Part shown: positions 50,210 through 63,590 of the stretch, piece by piece
Layout: each line of letters starts with the position of its first letter
Numbering within the stretch: position 1 is the stretch's first letter
Origin: Paraspadella gotoi
Taxonomy: Eukaryota; Chaetognatha
Length of the DNA stretch: 64,000 bases
Direction: 5' to 3'
Assembly: GCA_051294375.1 (NCBI GenBank)
Contig: CM119267.1
Coordinates: forward strand, 23,003,486-23,067,485
The notes under the pieces: generated by a model
Database searches by the model: none
The model's input: the letters and a program-made list of their open reading frames with translations, nothing else
What the model was told of the DNA's origin: nothing
Position numbers and translations under genes: made by a program

Positions 50210-50734
50210 ATGTTGAAGACGAGAGCCTTCCGCGGACCTCTTCGACTTTCGCCACCGTCCCTTCAGCGTATGATGAAGACGTCGATGGCTTTTAAAAATA
50301 TCAACGGCGAAATCGCGGCGATGTCGTCGCTTCGCCACGACCCATGTCCACCTCTTCGGCGCCGAGACTCCGCGACCAACCGCTTCGTTCACACTGACAT
50401 CCCGATGCCCGACTTCACAGCCTATAGACGCGACTCCACTAAAGACCCTCATAAGCCGAACAGGGCTACAGAGGCCCAAAGGAAAACATTTAGCTACGCC
50501 TTCACGATGGGTCGGTCGATTTTTCGGTTGGTTAGTCCGTCTGTCGTTCGGTTCGTCGGTCTCTCTTTTACGGCAGTTAGGGCCAGCTTTTTCGCGCTTC
50601 AATTGTGGGGTTTGAATAGGGTCCTCTGTAATTCAAAAAAAATAAAGTAATGAGAGGGGAAAGGCATTTATGTCCATTAAATTTAAAAGCTACGTTCTTC
50701 CCTTATCTCTTCGTCTCTCTCTCTCTCTCTCTCT

Positions 50735-50801
<67 letters not shown>

Positions 50802-52092
50802 CCGGCTTTCCAAATAAAGGTTTGAATAAATGAATTTGAAACGACCGTGCCATTTTGTTTTTCCCTTCTTATCCTCCAGGCGCCGCGATGGGCGGCATCT
50901 ACTGCGCCAAGAACGTGGCGCAGACGTTCGTCTTATCGTTGGCTGCGTCGGCCGACGTGATGGCGTTGGCGCAGATCGAGATCAAGCTGGACGAGATCCC
51001 TGAAGGAAAATGCATGACCTTCAAGCTGAGAGGGAAGCCGCTTTTCGTTAAGCATCGGACGGACGCGGAGATCGAGAAAGGTTGTTAGGCGTGGCCGGTG
51101 AACGTGGCCAGTGGGCGTGGCCGGTGGGCGTGGCCGGTGGGCGTGACCGTCGAAATTATGTTTTTTGAGATTAGACTCGGGGAGAAATTACCAAAAATGG
51201 AATACGGCTCTCTTATTGGTCAAGAGCCAGATGGAATGGACCAATAGGCGGATGGGCTTCCTTCCGCCTGTAAATTCTACCCACGTCTCCGATCCACTTG
51301 TCTTGTATAAATTGAATTGTCTGTTTTGCTACAAATAAATTCCACTGAAATCCCTGTCTTCTTACTTAAATGTTGTGGCAGCGGTGAGATTCGAACCCAC
51401 GCCTCCGAAGAGACTGGTGCCTCAAACTTTGATTAAATCCAGTCACTTGCCAGTCCCGGAAGAAAATTCTATTTAAAAATAAAAGAAGATTTTAAATATA
51501 AATTTATTGATGGGAATTTAAAAGTAGCCCCCCCCCAAAAAAAAAAGTTTCGGCTGATAAATACTTTTCGAAACATATTCTATTGTCGTCTTGAGTCGTA
51601 ATTTACAATAATATTTAATCAATTATTCATATCATCTTCTCCCCGAAACAGAAGAAGAAACGGATCTCTCCCAATTGCGAGATCCACAAAAAGACTCTGA
51701 CAGAATCAAAGACCCCAAATTCCTAATAGTCATCGGGATTTGCACGCATCTAGGTACTTCCAAGCGCGTGCGTGCGTGCGTGCGTGCGTGCGAACATTTT
51801 AGCTTAGATTTGTTGGGAAGGGTTTTGATATGATAGTTCTACGTTTAAATCCTCAGACCGATCCGAGTTAATTTTTTCACTTGTACAACTTGCGCTTATT
51901 ATTTTTTTTCTTCTATCCCCCTCGCCAGGCTGCGTTCCCATTCCCAACGCTGGTAACTACCCCGGGGGCTTCTTCTGCCCCTGTCACGGGTCCCACTACG
52001 ACGGCTCGGGAAGGACCAGGAAGGGTCCCGCCCCTCTCAATCTGGAAGTCCCACATTACTTGATAAAGGACAACGTCGCTATCGTCGGCTGA
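50210..52092 (+). CDS. UQCRFS1: Rieske iron-sulphur subunit of cytochrome bc1 complex
   Basis: Exons 50210-50510, 50880-51080, 51652-51753 and 51929-52092 join in phase (1, 1, 1) with GT/AG introns to give 255 residues, close to the usual 250-275. The start ATG at 50210 opens a basic presequence. Mature-like sequence begins HTDIPMPDF then [10 protein letters not shown] hydrophobic membrane anchor follows ([20 protein letters not shown]). The hinge and head include [12 protein letters not shown] and [10 protein letters not shown]. The 2Fe-2S ligand boxes are CTHLGC, split across the last intron, and CPCHGSH; the end is NVAIVG. The protein transfers electrons from ubiquinol to cytochrome c1 in the inner mitochondrial membrane. 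Intron 1 holds a long CT tract and intron 3 of the family pattern splits the first ligand box. All cluster ligands are present. Confidence 0.96.
50716..50798 (+). repeat. (CT)n tract in Rieske intron 1
   Basis: Interrupted CT repeat about 80 bases before the acceptor at 50879/50880. Confidence 0.9.
51376..51449 (-). pseudogene. Partial tRNA-Leu-like sequence in a Rieske intron
   Basis: Read on the minus strand, the 3' half matches a leucine tRNA: CCAGTCTC...GAGGCGTGG variable arm, GTTCGAATC T-loop and GCTGCCA acceptor end. CTGGATTTA resembles the 5' side of an anticodon arm, followed by about 12 extra bases before GGC. The expected 5' acceptor strand (GGCAGC-like) and D-arm are not found. 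Probably a tRNA-derived fragment or dead copy. Confidence 0.45.
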
Positions 52093-52865
52093 TAGAGCGA
52101 TGGACAAAAGAGCAATGGATGTCACTGATGAATTGTAACTTTAGGAATTTATGTATACTGTTGAACATTTAAAGAAAAGAATCGATTTTTTTTTCTTTTT
52201 TTGTTAAGTTTGGTTTTAAATATTTTTGTGTTTTTCTAGTATATATATGTTTATTTGTTTATATTAATGTGCTTCAAGAATATAAGAAATGGTTGAATGT
52301 CTAGTTACCTATAAATTATAGGTAACTCGACATTATAGTATAATATTTGTTTTGAAGAGACAGTAATTATTGTGAAAGCTCTTATTTAAATCCGTTCATT
52401 GTCTAACTTTAAGTATACAAACATTTTTTGGTTAATAACAAGAACCGAACAAAAATCCTAATACTAAATACTAACTTTTCTCTCTATACCGTGTAGTGTG
52501 TAGCTATTTGCAGATCTTAGAAAAAGACCCTTTTGTTATGAAAACGTGTAAATTTCTCGCCAGAGGGACGAGAGTTCGATATGCAAATGAGAGATAGATC
52601 CGAAAATAACTTTGGGAAGGGGAAGTGGATAAAACGGAGGGAGACAGAGAGCGAGCGCGATTGAAAATGGGGCAGATATGGTCGGCGTACAGAAAATGAG
52701 AACGAGTGGTTGAAAGGTGGTTGTGGTTGTGGAAGAGAGATCGAAATTAGAGGATCTCGATAATAACGATACCGTGCGGAGTAGTTGGCGCATGCGCGGG
52801 TGATGAAGGCTATGAAGGGGAGGATAAAATGCACGAGCGAATGCACGGATCGAACCGAAGCACGA

Positions 52866-52904
52866 TCGAGATTAGAGAGAAAGAGAGAGAGGGAGGGAGG
52901 GAGG

Positions 52905-52977
<73 letters not shown>
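52866..52977 (+). repeat. (GA)n/(GGGA)n microsatellite
   Basis: GA units with an internal (GGGA) run, between Rieske and myosin copy 2. Confidence 0.9.
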
Positions 52978-52981
<4 letters not shown>

Positions 52982-53404
52982 AGCTAAGGAGAATTTGGGA
53001 GTTGGAGTGAAAAACGTGGGTGGGTGGGGGTCGAAGAGTAAGAGAAGAAAAATCCGAAGAAACATACTTTTGGAGTTAAGGTTATTGTAGTTGTTGTCGT
53101 TGTTGTGGTTATCAATATACTTAAACCGATGGTATATACCTAAAGTCAATTTAATTAGTATCACTGATCATTGAGATGATTCTTTTACCTAAAATTGGAA
53201 ATTTGTAAATCTGGCAATATTTTTTCTTTGATTTTTTAAGAATTTTGAATTTGACTGTCAGTTTTGAAGAATTCAGTTACCCTATCTTCAAAAACTGTAC
53301 ATAACTGAAAGAAATTGACAGTTTTTACTGAAATTCGTTCATTGCTTCTCGTTTCGCGCAACAACGTTCGAGCGCGAGCCAAGCCAGGGGTTATAGTTTT
53401 TTTT

Positions 53405-53504
<100 letters not shown>

Positions 53505-53519
53505 TTCCTTTCAAAAACG

Positions 53520-54970
<1,451 letters not shown>

Positions 54971-54974
<4 letters not shown>

Positions 54975-57900
54975 GGGAAGAATATGACGTAAGTAATTTT
55001 CGTATCTAGGTAGGGATATTTAGAATATATACAATAATATTTAGTGATAACACGAAAATTATTAAACACTATATACTTCATACATACTACTCTGTTTCCA
55101 GAAGACAACACTAGCATCCCTCCCCCATTACATTATCAAATTTTAAATTTAATACTTAAAGACAGTTTGAGTTTAGTTTTGACAACGATTTTATTTAATT
55201 CAAAAACAGACATGTTTCGGCTTCATTTCAATGAAGCCGAAACATGTCTGTTTTTGAATTAAATAAAATCGTTGTCAAAACTAAACTCAAACTGTCTCTA
55301 ATCGTCCCAAACAACGAAAAGAAAGGATTTATATCACAATTTAATACTTATATAAAATGTATTAAACTGTTTATATTAATTTTGGAATTAATCTATAAAA
55401 ACAATATTACTGAAATAATTATAATATAGTCTTATAAGTAATTTTGCCATTTCTCTTAAAGAATCATACTTTTGACTATTAATCTTTCGTTCTCAAATAG
55501 CTCATAATTGTCGCAATTATTTTTTTTAATATTTAACCATATTTTTTGTGAAATGCCTCTCACAGAAAGTCGTGGCCGAGTTGGCCGTCGTCAAGGAGTC
55601 CATCTGCAAGGGCGAAGAGCTCATCAAGGAATTGGAAAGCGTCAATGTGATCGCCCTGCAAGAGAAGAACGAGGTCTACCTCCAGTTGGAGGCCGAGAGA
55701 TCCGTCGGAGGAGATGCCGAGTCCAGGTTTGGAGAAGGAGGAAAGAAAAGGAATGAAAGGAGGAAAGGAGAAAAATGAAGGAAAGAAAAAAAAAAGTTAA
55801 AATTTAGGAAGAAGAACAATAAATATGATAAATATAATCGGAAAGAAAAAGCAAAAAGGGAATAAGAAATACAAATAAATAAAAAAACTAAATAAACCAA
55901 TAAACCAATTAACAAATAAATGATAAATCTGAAAAAAAATTAAATTGTGAAAACAAAATAAGATTTAAATAACTGAATATGTAAAGATAATAAGGAACAA
56001 AGAAAAAAAACCTAAACAAGAGAACAAACGAAACATGAGAATCAACGATTAATTTTCAATCAAACCCGCCTCCCCCAAGATTCCACGCCGTGATGGCGCA
56101 AAAGATCGACGTCGAGTCGACGCTGAAGGATGTGGAGGAGCGCCTCATGGACGAGGAGGACGCCAACGCCTCTCTCGGCGCGCAGAAGAAGAAGTTCCAA
56201 CAGGAGGCGCACGAGTTGAAGAAGGACATCGAGGATCTGGAGAGGTGAGGGGGGGAAGGGTGGGACCGGGTAGGTGGTGGAATTTGGTGGTGGATAATTA
56301 TATTTATTTATTTATTCGAAACAGTTTCGCTGAAATTAGTTGCCTTTGAAATTAGTAGAGTATTGTCATTAAACGAGTTAATATATACTATTTATTTATT
56401 TACTCATTTACAAATAAACTCGTTGTTAGTACACAGTTTTAATCATTTGTCTACTTAGCTATGATTTTATGATTTATGAACTTATAGTATGAAATTCCAA
56501 TTCCTCGTCTTTAATCTATATTTCAATTAAAAAGTTTAGAACATAAGCAAGTTTTAACTGTAACTTGGAATTCTTTCAGGTCTCTTGCCAAGGCCGAGCA
56601 GGAGAAGAACGCCAAGGAGCACCAGATCAAGACCCTCCAGGATGAGATGGCGCAGCAGGACGAGCTGATTGCCAAACTCACCCGTGAGAAGAAGAAGATG
56701 GAGGAGAGCAACAGGGTAAGGAAATTAGTTGATTTCGCCGTCTTTACTCGTCGTCGTAATCGATTAAGAGGCATTTTTATTAATTTTTATTAATTTTTTA
56801 ACCAAAAAAAACATTTATATTTTTCTTCAGCAACGATAAATATTAAACATCGTTTTTTAAGAAAGATATAAATCGTTTTTTGTTAAAAATTACTAAAAAA
56901 TAAATAAATAAATAAATAAATAACGGTAAGAATGAAACAATACACAATATTATGAATTTCGGAATTCAATTTTTATCAACATTGAATCCTCTTCTGCAGA
57001 AAGCCGCCGACGATCTCCAGGCCGAGGAGGACAAGGTCAACCACTTGTCCAAGGTCAAGGCCAAGCTCGAGACCACCCTCGACGAGCTCGAGGACAACCT
57101 TGAGCGGGAGAAGAAGGCGCGCTCTGACCTCGACAAAGTCAAGAGGAAGTTGGAGACCGAGTTGAAGCAGACCATGGCCTCCGTCGACGACTTGGAGCGC
57201 ATCAAGAGGGACATGGAGGAGGCCACCAAGAGGAAGGACCTCGAGTACGGCACCCTCGTCTCCAAGTTCGAAGACGAGCAGGCTACCCTCAACCAGGCGG
57301 GCAAGAAGATCAAGGAGCTGGCCGCTCGCATTGAAGAGATTGAGGAGGAGCTCGAGGCCGAGCGCCAAGCCCGCGCCAAGGTCGAGAAGCAGCGCTCAGA
57401 TCTGGCTCGCGAGCTCGACGAGCTCACCGAGCGCTTGGACGAGGCCGGAGGCGCCACCGCCGCTCAGATCGAGCTCAACAAGAAGCGCGAGCAAGAGTTG
57501 GCTCGTCTGCGCCGCGATCTCGAGGAGGCTAACCTCAACCAGGAAGCCACCGCCGCTGCTCTTCGCAAGAAGCACCAGGATGCCGTCGGCGAGATGGGAG
57601 ATCAGATTGATCAACTGCAGAAGCTCAAGAACAACCTGGAGAAGGAGAAGCAGGGTCTGTCCCGTGAGCTGCTTGACCTCACCCAACAACACGACGGTGT
57701 TGTCAAGGCCAAGGCTGCCGCCGAGAAGCTGTCCAAGCAGCTTGAGCTCCAACTCACTGACTGCTCTGTCAAGATTGAGGAGCATGCCCGCAGCATCACT
57801 GAGCTGACCTCCACCAAGCAGCGCCTCCAGGCTGAGAATGGTGAGCTCCTCCGCCAATTGGAGGATGCTGAGCATCAGATTGGAGCCCTCTCCAAGCTGA

Positions 57901-60900
57901 GACAGCAGCTCGGTCACCAACTTGAGGACACCAAGCGTGCTCTTGAAGAAGAGAGCCGTGCCAAGACCGCTCTTGCGTCTGCTTTCAAGAATGCTCAGGC
58001 TGATCTCGATGCAGTCAAGGAAACCCTTGAAGAGGAGGTCGAATCCAAGGCTGAGATGCAGAGAGCCCTCTCCAAGGCCACCACTGAGGCTCAAATGTGG
58101 CGCACCAAGTACGAGCAGGAGGGCATTGCCCGTGCTGAGGAACTTGAGGAGGCTAAGCGCAAGCTGACTGCCAAGCTGGCTGAGGCCGAGGAACAGATTG
58201 AGCAAGCTCTTGGCAAATGCGCTTCTCTTGAGAAGACCAAGAACCGTCTTGCCTGCGAGGTTGAGGATCTCATGATTGACGTCGAGCGCGCCAACGCCAA
58301 CGCCGCTGCCATGGAGAAGAAGCAGCGCCAGTTTGACAAGTTGATCTCCGAGTGGAAACAGAAGTGCGAAGATCTTACTGCTGAGTTGGTTACCAGCCAG
58401 AGCGAGGCCAAGACCTACTCCACCGAGCTCTTCAAGCTGAAGACCCAGTATGAGGAGTCCCAGGAGCACATTGAGGCTCTCAAGCGCGAGAACAAACTTC
58501 TTGCCGATGAGATCCATGACCTCACTGATCAGCTTGGTGAGGGAGGTAAGTCCGTGCATGAGCTTGACAAGGCTCGTCGCCGTCTTGAGATGGAGAAGGA
58601 AGAGCTCCAAGCTGCTCTTGAGGAGGCTGAGTCTGCTCTTGAGCAAGAGGAGGCCAAGGTTGTCCGCGCTCAGCTTGAGCTCTCTCAGATCCGCCAGGAG
58701 ATTGACCGCCGTCTTGCTGAAAAGGAAGAAGAGTTTGAGAACACCCGCAAGAACCATGCCCGTGCCCTGGAATCCATGCAAGCTTCTCTTGAGGCTGAGA
58801 CCAAGGCCAAGCAGGAGGCCCTCAGGATGAAGAAGAAGCTTGAGGCTGATATCAATGAGCTCGAGGTTTCTTTGGACCACGCCAACCGCGCCAATGCTGA
58901 ATCTATGAAGCAGATCAAGAAATACTTGGCTCAGATCAAGGAGCTCCAGTCCTCTTTGGAGGAGGAACAACGCGCTCGTGAGGAGGCCCGTGAAGCTTAC
59001 AATATGTCTGAGCGCCGCTGCAACATGCTCACTTCTGAACTGGAAGAGATGCGCGTTGCTCTTGAAGCTTCTGACAGGGCGAAGAAGGCCGCTGAGGTTG
59101 AGCTCCATGATGCTGCTGAGCGCATCCAGGAACTCACTGGGCAGAATGCCATGCTCGCTGGTGCCAAGAGGAAGCTGGAGCAGGACCTCCAGGCCATGCA
59201 ATCCGACATGGACGACGCCATCACCGAGCTGAAGAACACCGAGGAGAAGGCCAAGAAGGCCGCCAGCGACGCCGCCAACCTGGCTGAAGAGCTCCGCCGC
59301 GAGCAGGAGCACGCCGTCCACGTCGACAGGCTCCGCAAGCAGCTCGAGGTTACCGTGGCCGAGCTCCAAGGCCGCTTGGATGAGGCCGAGGCCGCCGCTC
59401 TCAAGGGAGGCAAACGCATCATCGCTAAGCTCGAGACCCGCGTCCGCGAACTCGAGACGGAGCTTGATGCCGAGCAGCGCCGCCATCAGGAGACCGCCAA
59501 GAACCTCCGCAAGACCGACAGGAGGCTCAAGGAGCTCGCATTCCAGGTGGGTGGCTTTTTAGGGATTATTGAGATAGATATCATTTACTACTAGAAAGTA
59601 GACTTTTGTGAGAAAGTGAATAACATTACTTTAAATTAATTTTTTACTAACAATTAACAATCCCAGGCCGAGGAGGACCGCAAGAACATGGAGCGCATGC
59701 AGGATCTGGTCGAGAAGCTCCAGGCCAAGATCAAGACTTACAAGAGGCAGGTTGAGGAGGCAGAGGAGATCGCCGCCATGAACCTGGCCAAGTACCGCAA
59801 GGTGCAGCATGAGTTGGAGGACGCCGAGGAGCGCGCCGACGTCGCCGAGGGATCCTTGGGCAAAGTCCGTGCCAAGAACCGTTCCTCCGCCTCCGTGGGC
59901 CGCCTGTCCGAGGCGGTAAGTCATTTTTAACAAGATGTAATAGTCTAAAATATAGTTTTTGTTGAATTCATAAGTCAGAAGAACCGTATGAAATGATAAT
60001 TTACTGTAAAATTGAATAATGACATTTAGAAAGTGTCGCGCAGATCAGATTTAAAAAAAAACATATATATACTATATATATTATATTATATATAATATAT
60101 ATTATATATATATTATATAGCCTAAGGAAATTTCGTGAATGTTTCTTGTCTAGTGACCTAAATTGTTGAGATTGAGGGCTTACGTACGAAATAGAGGGAA
60201 TTTAAATCCAAATTGGTAACGCAAACAGGAGAGTAAAGGGATAAATAAAGGCATGAGCATTGAGCAATGAGCAATGAGCACTGAGCATTGAGCAATGAGC
60301 AATGAGCATTGAGCAGGTGTAGCTTTATATATTTTATTTAGTATGTCAAACCTCATCAATGATGAGTCATCATGTCAAGTAAATAACACCTGTTCAATGA
60401 ACATGAACATGAACACTGTTCATGTTCATGTGATGGTTTATTCCTGCATTTCAACATACCCTGATTTACTTCTTTGTGATCTTAAATAAAAATCTTGAAT
60501 CAGAATCTTAAATCGGAAAATTGAATCAGAATCTTGAATCGGAATCAACCCGCGCAAATTTTTTGTATTTGAATAGTAGCTTAATACCTATAACTTGGGT
60601 AGAGAAATGGAAACATGATTATACACTATCATTAATTATATCTATATATTAAGATGTGAAACTAAATAAGCACTGTTAATGATTAACTTATTAAACTGTT
60701 AAGAAACAAGAAAGTTTAACGAGTTAGTTCATAAACAAAACCAAAGCTGCCTACTGGTTTTATTCTTAAACATGTCAAAGAGGCATTAATTAATGTAAAA
60801 ATTACATTGTTAATCATTAACAGTGCCAGAGAGACCATAAATAATTATTGTAAATCCGATGAACAAAACTAATATTAAACTCGTTGAACTGAGCATCGTT

Positions 60901-61240
60901 TCATGTGATAAAAACAAATATATTTATTTAGAAAGGAGCAATATATTTTGGTTAACATCGATAAACCAAGCTTTGTCATTTTTCGTTTTTTCTCCCTTGA
61001 AACCAAATTAACTATAGTTAATCGATTTGATCGAAATTTTTAAAAAATATATTCGATTTTACCGAGAAAAAAAGAGAAAAATGAGATTGAGAAATTCATT
61101 CTTATTTACATATTATTGCTACAAAATCGTGACAATAATCTTGATATTTTTTTTTTTCATTGCATCCCTTCCAGCCCGAGGGAGCCGATCAACTGACCTA
61201 CATGCCCGGGCACTGCGTCTGCAACAGGGAACTCCTTTAA
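54971..61240 (+). CDS. Myosin heavy chain rod gene, copy 2 (own start exon, no motor domain)
   Basis: Exons 54971-54988, 55566-55726, 56080-56244, 56580-56715, 57000-59546, 59667-59915 and 61175-61240 join in phase to 1,113 residues. The start exon MREEYD has an acceptor (TTGGTCTTCGCAG) before its leader at 54904 and donor GAC|GTAAGT. MREEYD aligns with LKELYD at the end of copy 1's first exon, so copy 2 lacks the NWPWW head-rod junction. The rest is full rod coiled coil ([40 protein letters not shown]) ending [20 protein letters not shown] then HCVCNRELL. The donor at 55727 is GTTTGG, a weak site, but frame and family alignment support it. The two rods are tandem paralogues; this one fuses two copy-1 exons. 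Confidence 0.85.
55161..55296. repeat. Perfect 66-bp-arm palindrome, foldback element copy 2
   Basis: Arms 55161-55226 and 55231-55296 are exact reverse complements around a TTCA loop. Each arm carries AACGATTTTATTTAATTC, CAAAAACAGACATGTTTCGG and the GAAACATGTC motif of the family. It lies in intron 1 of myosin rod copy 2. The shared flank motif AACGAAAAGAAAGGATTTAT follows at about 55313. Confidence 0.95.
57000..59546 (+). CDS. Myosin rod copy 2, main exon (849 codons)
   Basis: Acceptor TCTTCTGCAG, donor TTCCAG|GTGGGT. It covers copy 1 exons 42047-44416 plus 44756-44932 (790 + 59 codons), so the copy-1 intron 44417-44755 is absent here. The ends are GC-ending in codon choice like copy 1, but the middle (about 57.6-59.1 kb) uses many GCT, CTT and GAT codons. 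Confidence 0.93.
60060..60118 (+). repeat. AT-dinucleotide palindromic tract in the last myosin copy 2 intron
   Basis: TATATA/ATATTA units that can form a cruciform. Confidence 0.8.
60252..60432 (+). repeat. Short tandem (TGAGCAA)n and a CATGAACATGAACA palindrome
   Basis: GAGCATTGAGCAATGAGCAA-type units at 60252-60316; CATGAACATGAACA and TTCATGTTCATG face each other around CTG near 60415. Confidence 0.75.
60670..60826. mobile_element. MITE-like element with 18-bp terminal inverted repeats
   Basis: GCACTGTTAATGATTAAC at 60670-60687 is the exact reverse complement of 60809-60826. The element is 157 bases, AT-rich and non-coding. No clear target-site duplication. Confidence 0.5.
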
Positions 61241-61845
61241 GGTGGGTCACTTATTAATAGTCATCCGCTCTACGTTTATAACTATATATTTGTTGTATAA
61301 TTTATATATATATATTATTATATAATTTGATATTTTAGGCTCGAATTCGATGACGAAATCGAGATTTGTTAAGTTTCAATCGCGTTCTCACCCTCATAGT
61401 CGAAGCATATTGTCCAGGTGAGAATAACGGAAATTGTAAATATCATTGTTGATATTTATCATCGTTGCCGACCCTTTCGGCTATTAAGCAGAGATACTTA
61501 TTTCTGTCTCGTGATTGATTACTCAGTTCTTTCTCCTCAGTTTTTATCTAGAAACTTCGATCGTAATTCGTCTCTAAACGATGTCAATTTCGTCGTATTT
61601 TTGTTTTTTCGTTTTATCGTTCCTATAAAAAAAAATATAATTTTCCCTTCCAATTAGCAACAGAGTCCGAGGTCCGGTTTGAAATTTGAAAATAACTTGT
61701 GTTTTCCCTTTTGTTTTTCAGTTTCACCGAATCCCGACTCACTCATTCGCCCCCGTCGCGACGAAGTGGTCAAAGATGTGGAAATGATTCTAAACTGAAA
61801 TTATTTTTCATCTCATTTACAATATTTTTTTTCTATATAAATAAA
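61241..61845 (+). other. Spliced 3' UTR of myosin rod copy 2
   Basis: After the stop (61238-61240) one base precedes donor GTGGGT. Further exons can be drawn at 61339-61417 (ATTTTAG to CCAG|GTGAGA) and from 61722 (GTTTTTCAG). AATAAA lies at 61840-61845, and a second at about 62366. The 61339 exon carries a short acidic reading frame discussed in the findings. Confidence 0.45.
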
Positions 61846-63427
61846 TTATTACCAAATTTCTAACTTTTTGATTCATTTCTTCATTGATTTTTTTTTTTAG
61901 CGAAACGAGCGGATACTTTTTATCAAACAAACAAAAAAAACAACAAAAGCTTGATCATCGATGCGTTTAATGTTTAACCAAAAAAAAACGGAAACAACTA
62001 ATTGATTACGTCTATTTGTATTGCGATTCATGTGGCTAATATTAATTGTGTTTGACTAGTCATGATTGTGTAATATTCTTTTTTTTCTCTTAATTTCTTT
62101 TCCTCTACTCCTAAATAGTCCAGCTAAAAAATAAAAACAGCTCCGACGACGTTTAACCGAAGCAGCGTTGCTCTTTTATTTCGATAAAAGAATTACGCGT
62201 TGTTTCAGTGAGCGTTCGTCGCGACATTTTCCGCGTTGTCGTCGGTTTTTCGAACTACGCCGTCCGTGGGAGATTACGACCGTGCATATAACTACAATAA
62301 TATCTACCTATATATGCTGTACGCTGCATCATTAATTTTATGATATTCCGAATTTTAAATTGATGAAATAAAATGTTCCATTGTTGAACTGTTTTTACTT
62401 TAATGAACATGAAACATTACACAACGAGATACAGATAGTTGATATATGTATTTACAAGCAACTCCGTGCAATTACATAATTTAAAATGAAAATCTATCTT
62501 AAAAAATCATCATTGGTTTTTAATTGAAACCCGTTTTGGTGACAACGTTGGTCTGCCTCCTTGAGCGAGAAATCCAGCCAAACAAGTTATCTCGACATCC
62601 AGGCCCGAAAAAACATAGGAAACAATAATTTCTGTCGCCACCGTATTGTCGCTAAAAATTCCAAGAAGAAATCCAAATAATAATTATTTTTTTGGGTAAG
62701 TTGCGAAAGTATAAAAATTGTTGTTAATTAAGTCCGCTTAATTTAATTGATAAATAAGGTCAAATATGCCAAATATGAAGGGAAAAGGCCGGATTATTAG
62801 CTTTATTCTATTGGTTGTGCAATGTGCATGCCGTTCTTTTTCGCCCCCGTTTTTTGTTGCATAAACTATAATGTTAACTATAAAGCTTAAAAACAAAATA
62901 AATTACGAAACAAACGTTGCCCCTTAGTAATTTTATAGTATTAACTCTTCCTACGAGAGAGGGTAAAATGCAAAATTCGGTGTGGGCGATTAATAATATG
63001 ATAAAGAAAAAAGCGAAAATAAAAAAAGAGAATTAAATCTCCCCGCGAAGATTTAATCTTTCAACTTTAGCGAAAAGATTTTTAAACAAAAAAAATCTCT
63101 TTTTTTTCTAAAGCTTTCATTTAAAAGTAAAAAAAAATAAGGGTTCAAAAATTCCCGAAATGAAAAAGAATATAATGCCCAAATAAACAAAGTACTTTTT
63201 AATCTTTTTAACAAAGTACTTTTTAATCTTTGGAACATACGTTGTTAAAAAATCCGATTTTATTAAGTTTAAGCGAAGTATATTCGTTAAAAGCTTCGCT
63301 TATAACCGAATAGAGTCAATAAATTGTGACAAAAAAGATATCGTTGAATAACTATTGTTATTATTTCCAATAATAGTATCAATCAGTACCGAATTATCTT
63401 AAGTACTGACAGTAATTCCCCAATTAA
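61846..63427. other. Non-coding stretch between myosin copy 2 and U1
   Basis: AT-rich. Apart from a possible extended 3' UTR to about 62380 (second AATAAA near 62366) and a short direct repeat ACAAAGTACTTTTTAATCTTT near 63187-63232, I see nothing. Confidence 0.5.
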
Positions 63428-63590
63428 ACGGGGTTAGCGCGAACGCAGACCCCACTATCACAAATTATGCTCCCGAGTTTCCCACATTTGGGGAAATCGC
63501 AAGGGTCAGCCCAACCGAAGTGCAATGGAAGGGCCTCGCCCTGGGGGAACCTCCTTGCTGATCAAGGTATCCCCTGAGCCAGGTAAGTAT
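63428..63590 (-). ncRNA. RNU1: U1 small nuclear RNA
   Basis: On the minus strand the RNA starts ATACTTACCTG, the 5' splice-site recognition sequence. Stem-loop I follows, with loop GATCAGCAAGG; stem-loop II has ATTGCACTT, the U1A-type loop. GATTTCCCCAAATGTGGGAA forms stem III, then Sm site AATTTGTG, then the 3' hairpin GGGGTCTGCG/CGCTAACCCC. The length of about 163 equals the usual 164. It base-pairs to 5' splice sites in the spliceosome. The stem-loop I loop has GC where most animals have CG. No premature break is seen; whether it is expressed cannot be told. Confidence 0.93.
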
